A stretch of 64,000 nucleotides of DNA, taken from the NCBI RefSeq assembly GCF_015751765.1, contig NZ_JADOTX010000001.1, positions 3,968,001 through 4,032,000 on the forward strand, in the 5' to 3' direction. Under the pieces are notes generated by a model. The model was not told the DNA's origin. It was given only the letters and a program-made list of their open reading frames with translations, and did no database searches. The DNA is from Micromonospora ureilytica. Its GTDB lineage: Bacteria > Actinomycetota > Actinomycetes > Mycobacteriales > Micromonosporaceae. This document shows positions 59,480-64,000 of this stretch, in pieces; the stretch's first letter is position 1, and each line of letters begins with the position of its first letter. The position numbers and the translations under genes are program-made.

Positions 59480-59513
59480 GGCGACGGGCCCCTCTCCCCG
59501 GGGGCCCGTCGCC
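59480..59513 (+). terminator. Terminator after the symporter gene
   Basis: Perfect 13-bp arms GGCGACGGGCCCC (59480-59492) and GGGGCCCGTCGCC (59501-59513) with an 8-base loop, 15 bases after the symporter stop. It separates the symporter from the oxidoreductase gene starting at 59534. Confidence 0.78.
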
Positions 59514-59533
59514 GTGTCGGAGAGGATGACCCC

Positions 59534-60601
59534 ATGAGTTCCCTGTTCACTCCCCTGGCCCTGCGCGCGGTCACAGTGCCCAACCGGATCGCGATGGCAC
59601 CGATGTGCCAGTACTCCGCCGGCCCCGACGGTCTGCCCACCGACTGGCACCTGATCCACCTCGGCAGTCGCGCCGTCGGCGGCGCCGGCCTGGTGCTGAC
59701 CGAGGCGACCGCCGTACTCCCCGAGGGCCGGATCAGCCCACAGGACACCGGGCTCTGGTCCGGTGCGCACGTCGACGCCTGGCGGCCGGTGACCGCGTTC
59801 GTCGCCGCCCACGGCGCGGTGCCGGCCGTGCAGCTCGCGCACGCCGGCTTCAAGGCATCCACCTACCGGCCGTGGGCGCCCGAGCGCGGTGGCGTGCCGG
59901 ACGCCGAGGGCGGCTGGACGCCCGTCGCCCCCGGCTCGGAGCCGTTCACCGCCAACTACCGCACGCCGACCAGCCTCGACGAGGCCGGCATCGCCGGTGT
60001 GGTCGATGCGTTCGCGGCCGGCGCCGTACGCGCGCTGGACGCCGGCTTCGCCGCCGTGGAGATCCACGCCGCCCACGGCTACCTGCTCAACGAGTTCCTC
60101 TCGCCGTTGACCAACCACCGCACCGACTCGTACGGCGGCGACCGGGCCGCCCGGATGCGACTCACCCTGGAGGTGGCCCGCGCGGTGCGTGCCGCGGTCG
60201 GCGAGGACGTGCCGGTGCTGACCCGGATCTCCGCCACCGACTGGGTCGAGGGCGGCTGGACGATCGACGACAGCGTGGTGCTCGCCGGCGAGCTGGCCGG
60301 CGTCGGTGTCGACCTGGTCGACGCGTCCTCCGGCGGGGTGAGCACGGACCAGCGCATTCCGCTCCTCGGCCCGGGCTACCAGGTGCCCCTGGCCGCCCAG
60401 ATCCGCCGGGAGGCCGGCGTGCCGACCGGCGCGGTGGGCCTGATCGTGGAGCCCGAGCACGCCGAGCAGATCGTCGCCGGCGGCGAGGCCGACCTGGTGC
60501 TGCTGGGCCGGGAGTTGCTGCGCGACCCGTACTGGCCGCGCCGGGCCGCCGCGAAGCTCGGCGTCGCGTACTCCGGGCCCGCCCAGTACGCCCGCGCCTG
60601 A
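59534..60601 (+). CDS. NADH:flavin oxidoreductase, YqjM-type Old Yellow Enzyme
   Basis: A 355-residue FMN protein. VPNRIAMAPMCQYSA with Cys25 adjusting the flavin, the HLGSRAVGGAGLVLTEATAV strand, QLAHAGFKAS, EIHAAHGYLLNEFLSPLTNHRTDSYGG (HAAHGYLLNEFLSP, NHRTDSYGG) and a C-terminal DLVLLGRELLRDPYWP are typical of the thermophilic-like/YqjM class. Such enzymes reduce activated alkenes and nitro compounds with NAD(P)H. ATG at 59534 directly after a terminator hairpin. Physiological substrate unknown. Confidence 0.95.
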   Translation: MSSLFTPLALRAVTVPNRIAMAPMCQYSAGPDGLPTDWHLIHLGSRAVGGAGLVLTEATAVLPEGRISPQDTGLWSGAHVDAWRPVTAFVAAHGAVPAVQLAHAGFKASTYRPWAPERGGVPDAEGGWTPVAPGSEPFTANYRTPTSLDEAGIAGVVDAFAAGAVRALDAGFAAVEIHAAHGYLLNEFLSPLTNHRTDSYGGDRAARMRLTLEVARAVRAAVGEDVPVLTRISATDWVEGGWTIDDSVVLAGELAGVGVDLVDASSGGVSTDQRIPLLGPGYQVPLAAQIRREAGVPTGAVGLIVEPEHAEQIVAGGEADLVLLGRELLRDPYWPRRAAAKLGVAYSGPAQYARA

Positions 60602-60646
60602 CTCGTTGGTTCGGGCGGCTGCCGTGCCGGCAGCCGCCCGCGCCGG

Positions 60647-63600
60647 TCAACCGGCGAGGTGCGACCAGTCGCCCTCCAGGTCCTGCCAGGTGCCCTGGGC
60701 CGCCACCGTGCCACCGAGCAGCACCACCACGTGGTCGGCCCGGACCAACGCGGCGCGCTTCGCGGTCGAGCCGACAACTGTCACCCCGTGGCCGCGCAAC
60801 GCCTGCCACAGCGCCAGCTCGGTGGTGACGTCCAGCGCCGACGACACGTCGTCGGCGACAAGCAGTTCGGTACGCGGGGCCAGCGCCCGGGCCAGCGCCA
60901 ACCGCTGCAACTGCCCGCCGGAGAGCCGGGTGCCCTTGTGCCCGATGAGCAGGCCCAACCCACCACCGGCGGCGGCCAGGTCATGGTCGAGCTGGGCGGT
61001 GCTGACCGCCCCGGCCGCGTCCACCTGGTGCCCGAGGGCGATGTTGTCGGCCACCGTGCCGGAGAGCACCCGGGGCAACTGACCGACGTAGCCGACCTGG
61101 TTGGGACGCAGGAACAGCTCCGGCTCGGTGACCGGGTCACCGTTCCAGGACAGCTCGCCGGTGTGGTGCACGATCCCGGCCAACGCCCGCAGCAACGAGG
61201 ACTTGCCCGACCCCACCGGCCCGACGACAAGCACCAACTGCCCTCGCTGCACGGTCAGGTCCACGTCCCGGACGGCCACCGTGCCGTCGGAGTGCACCAC
61301 CCCGAAGCCGCGCAGCTCCAGCCGGCGCAGCGGATGCCGGGGCGGCATGGTGGGCGCGGGCGCCGTCCCGGCGGTCAGGTCGACCTCCGGCACCCCCGCC
61401 GAGTACGCGCTCACCCCGGTCATCGCCGCCGTGCGCCGGGTCCAGACCCGCGCCGAGGGCAACTGCGAGATCAACGACGCCGTCGTCCAGGCGAACCAGC
61501 GGGCCGCCCCCAGGGTGGAGACGGCCACCAGCACCGCCCCGGCGGAGAGCGAACCGTTCAGGTAGAGCGCCCAGGCACCGATCGGCAACAGTCCACTGGC
61601 CATCGACGGCGTGGAGCGCGCCCACACCTGCACCGAGATCTCCCGCCGCTGCCGGTCGCTGCGCAGCACGTCCAGGCCCGCCAGGTGGCGCAGCACCGCA
61701 GCGGTCGCGCCGGCGAGCTTCACCGTCCGCGCCGCGGAGAGCGCGGAGACCAGCGCCGTGGCGAAGGAGGCCCGCGCCGCCACCGTCGCCCGGGCCGCGC
61801 GCTCCAGCTTCGGCCCGAACAACGTCGCGGCCAGCCCGGAGACGACCATCGTGCCGAGGAAGAACAGCCCCGGTACGACGCTGCCGGTGACCGCCGTCAT
61901 GGCGACCACGAGCACCAGCGCGACGGTCTGGTCCAGCACGTTGTCGGCGAGCTGGACCACCCGCTCGGTGTCCCCACCCTGCGCCACCACCTCGGCGGGG
62001 GTGTGTGAGCTGACCCGGCGCGGCCCGGTCTGGCCGTGCACCAGGCGAAGGCCGATCCGCAGCATCTGCCGCACCCACCACTGCGGGAACCAGACGTGGG
62101 TGTAGAACGGCAGCGGCAGGGTGATCAGCAGCCCGGCGACGATCCCCACCGCCGGCAGGTACGGGTTACCGGTCCCGTCGACCAGGTCCGCCCAGAGCCA
62201 CGGCAGCACCGGCCCGTCCAGCCCGAGCAGGCTGAGACCGAGGAACAGCACGATCGCGGCCGCCCCGTACCGGGGATCGTTGGTGCAGAGTCGGAAGATC
62301 TCCCGCAGCGTCCGGGCCGGCGGCTCCGGCGGCAGTGGCGGCGGGTCGGCCCGGGTCGGCCCGACCGGCACGACCGGGCTGGCCTGCTCGGTCGGCGCGA
62401 CCGGTTCGACAGGTGCGGGCGGCGGCTCGCTCGGCCAGGCGTCGGCCGGGCCGGGTCCGACCAGCAGGTCGGTGCCGACGCCCGTGCGACCGGCCGGCGT
62501 CACCGTGGCGTACGCGGCGGCGTGGCTGGTCGCCAACAGTTCGGCGAAGCGCGTCGATGTCTCCAGCGGACCGGCCTCGACCACCGCGCCGTCGGCCAGG
62601 ACGACCACCTCGTCACAGCGGCGTACCGAGGACAGTCGGTGCGCGATGACGATGCCGATCCGGTCGCGCAGCAATCGTTCGGTGGCCCGCTGCACCCGCG
62701 CCTCGGTGACCGGGTCCAGGCGCGCGGTGGCCTCGTCGAGGATCACCACGTGCGGCTCCCGGACCAGGATCCGGGCGAACGCCACCAACTGCTCCTGACC
62801 GGCGGAGAGCACATGCCCGCCCTCCCCCAGCCGCGTCGTCAACCCGTCCGGCAGTTCGGCGATCCACCCGGCCAGGCCCAGCTCGTCCAACGCCCGCGCC
62901 GCCGCGTCGAGCAGCTCCGGGTCGAAGAGCGCGACGTTCTCGGCGAGGGTGCCGGCCAGGATCTCGGTGCGCTGCGGCACCAGCGCCACCCAACGGCGCA
63001 GCTGCTCGACGTCGAGGTCGCACAGGTCGGTGCCGCCGAGGAAGACAGTGCCCGGCGGCACGTCCACCGCCCGGGTGAGCACCTTCGCCAACGTCGACTT
63101 ACCCGAACCGGTCCGCCCGATCAACGCGTACGAACGACCGCGGGCGAAGGTGAGGCTGAGCCCGCTCAGCGCGGCCCCCCGGTCACCTTCCCCGTACCCG
63201 AATGTCAGATCCCGAATGCGCAGGTCACCCTCGCTGGGGCTGGCCCCGCCGACCGGCTCCTGCCGGGCGTTGTAGAGCAACTGCACCCGAGCCCACGCGC
63301 CGAGAGCCTCCTGGATCTCCGGCACCATCCGGCTAACGTGTTCCGCGGTCGCCCCGAAGGCCAGGGCGAGCAGCCAGATGGCGGTGAGCCGGGCGGCGTC
63401 GATCCGATCGGTGGCCAGCGCCCAGGCCCCACCGAGCACCACCACGCCGATCCCAGCCCGGATCGTCGCGGTCGCCACCGTCGCCACCCGGGCGGACAGC
63501 ACCCAGACCACCAGGCCCCGGGACAACACGGCAGCGGCCCTTCGGGCGTACAACCGCAGCACGTACGGCCGAGCCAAACTGGTGCGTACGTCGTCCTGGC

Positions 63601-64000
63601 CGTGCACCGCCTCCTCCATCACGGCGGCCAGGTCGGACCACGCCTCCTCCTCGGCCATCCGGGCCGGCGCGATGCGCGCGGTGGGCCGGCGTAGCCCGAC
63701 AGCGAGCACCACAGTGAGCAGCAGCATCGCGATGCCGGCCGGCCACCACACGAACAGCGCCACGACCATCGACAACAGACCGACGCAGAGACCCTGGGCG
63801 AGCCGGGTGCCCTGGTTACGAATCGCCGACGCCACCTGGTAGACGTCCCCGTCGATCCGGTCGAGCAGCTCACCCACCGGGGTGGTCTCCAGGGTCGGCA
63901 GGTCCTGCCCGAACGCGACCCGGCAGAGCCGGCGGCGTACGTCGGCGGACCAGTCGGCGGTCAGGCCGGCCATCAGCAGGCTCACCGCGAGGTCACTGAG
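60647..64000 (-). CDS. Fused two-half ABC exporter with asymmetric nucleotide sites (5' end beyond window)
   Basis: An open frame of 1117 codons continuing past the window edge. It contains membrane domain 1, NBD1, a Pro-rich linker (PSEPPPAPVEPVAPTE), membrane domain 2 and NBD2: a complete exporter in one chain except for the N-terminus. NBD1 has Walker A GRTGSGKST, signature LSAGQ (degenerate), Walker B VVILDEAT with catalytic Glu, and switch His (IAHRLSS). NBD2 has Walker A GPVGSGKSS, intact LSGGQ, but Walker B LLVADDVS (Glu to Asp) and GST in place of the switch His. This predicts one active and one degenerate composite ATP site. Substrate unknown (drug or lipid export). Confidence 0.93.
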   Translation of the reverse strand, partial: LSDLAVSLLMAGLTADWSADVRRRLCRVAFGQDLPTLETTPVGELLDRIDGDVYQVASAIRNQGTRLAQGLCVGLLSMVVALFVWWPAGIAMLLLTVVLAVGLRRPTARIAPARMAEEEAWSDLAAVMEEAVHGQDDVRTSLARPYVLRLYARRAAAVLSRGLVVWVLSARVATVATATIRAGIGVVVLGGAWALATDRIDAARLTAIWLLALAFGATAEHVSRMVPEIQEALGAWARVQLLYNARQEPVGGASPSEGDLRIRDLTFGYGEGDRGAALSGLSLTFARGRSYALIGRTGSGKSTLAKVLTRAVDVPPGTVFLGGTDLCDLDVEQLRRWVALVPQRTEILAGTLAENVALFDPELLDAAARALDELGLAGWIAELPDGLTTRLGEGGHVLSAGQEQLVAFARILVREPHVVILDEATARLDPVTEARVQRATERLLRDRIGIVIAHRLSSVRRCDEVVVLADGAVVEAGPLETSTRFAELLATSHAAAYATVTPAGRTGVGTDLLVGPGPADAWPSEPPPAPVEPVAPTEQASPVVPVGPTRADPPPLPPEPPARTLREIFRLCTNDPRYGAAAIVLFLGLSLLGLDGPVLPWLWADLVDGTGNPYLPAVGIVAGLLITLPLPFYTHVWFPQWWVRQMLRIGLRLVHGQTGPRRVSSHTPAEVVAQGGDTERVVQLADNVLDQTVALVLVVAMTAVTGSVVPGLFFLGTMVVSGLAATLFGPKLERAARATVAARASFATALVSALSAARTVKLAGATAAVLRHLAGLDVLRSDRQRREISVQVWARSTPSMASGLLPIGAWALYLNGSLSAGAVLVAVSTLGAARWFAWTTASLISQLPSARVWTRRTAAMTGVSAYSAGVPEVDLTAGTAPAPTMPPRHPLRRLELRGFGVVHSDGTVAVRDVDLTVQRGQLVLVVGPVGSGKSSLLRALAGIVHHTGELSWNGDPVTEPELFLRPNQVGYVGQLPRVLSGTVADNIALGHQVDAAGAVSTAQLDHDLAAAGGGLGLLIGHKGTRLSGGQLQRLALARALAPRTELLVADDVSSALDVTTELALWQALRGHGVTVVGSTAKRAALVRADHVVVLLGGTVAAQGTWQDLEGDWSHLAG

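Overview
The window is high-GC, gene-dense chromosomal DNA from an actinomycete, most likely of the family Micromonosporaceae. The evidence is the very high GC content, frequent GTG starts with GTGA/ATGA stop-start overlaps, the classical actinobacterial order ftsK, rnj, dapA, thyX ... dapB, M16 protease, pnp, rpsO, ribF, truB ... rbfA, ylxP, infB, ylxR, nusA, rimP, and families typical of actinomycetes (DDN-type F420 nitroreductase, DUF574 methyltransferase, fused ABC exporters). No tRNA, rRNA, CRISPR array, prophage, integrase or transposase gene was seen.

Layout. 1-6.1 kb: 5' end of ftsK, a pair of YbjN-domain proteins, and the minus-strand run thyX, dapA, rnj. 6.1-12.0 kb: an accessory interval separating thyX from dapB. 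It starts with an 844-bp gene-free stretch packed with tandem and inverted repeats. It then holds a DUF2752 membrane protein, a YcaQ-type winged-helix protein, three GNAT acetyltransferases, a GT87-type membrane glycosyltransferase and two palindromic elements. 12.0-31.6 kb: minus-strand housekeeping genes (dapB, M16 protease, pnp with a structured leader resembling the Actino-pnp RNA, rpsO, ribF, truB, MATE exporter, nrnA-like, rbfA, DUF503/ylxP, infB, ylxR, nusA, rimP), broken by small plus-strand membrane-protein genes. The reading order for expression is rimP towards dapB.

31.8-44.9 kb: a ferritin-like lipoprotein/DUF4439 pair; a PadR regulator with a palindromic, probably autoregulatory promoter driving an ABC ATPase and FtsX-type permease; an F420-type nitroreductase; a degenerate nucleotidyltransferase; a VIT1/CCC1-like transporter; map; and a convergent pair made of a STAS anti-anti-sigma factor and a 1219-residue hybrid histidine kinase carrying its own SpoIIE phosphatase and RsbW-like kinase domains. 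44.9-51.0 kb: a five-gene set (APC permease, glutamine-synthetase-like ligase, aldehyde dehydrogenase, SDR, class-I amidotransferase hydrolase) that fits a gamma-glutamylation route for an amine. The presence of an SDR and absence of a flavin amine oxidase suggests an amino alcohol such as ethanolamine as much as putrescine.

51.3-64.0 kb: DUF456 protein, PAS-GGDEF-EAL protein, DUF574 methyltransferase, thiolase, Xi-class glutathione-transferase-like protein, DUF998 protein, dicarboxylate symporter, YqjM-like flavin oxidoreductase, and a large fused two-half ABC exporter cut by the window end. Its two nucleotide sites are predictably asymmetric.

The most unusual features are non-coding: a 33-bp near-perfect inverted repeat pair bracketing 403 bp of repeats; several 40-80-bp palindromic elements between genes; and two 59-bp-period tandem arrays, each just after a stop codon, one of which seems to supply the first codons of the next gene.
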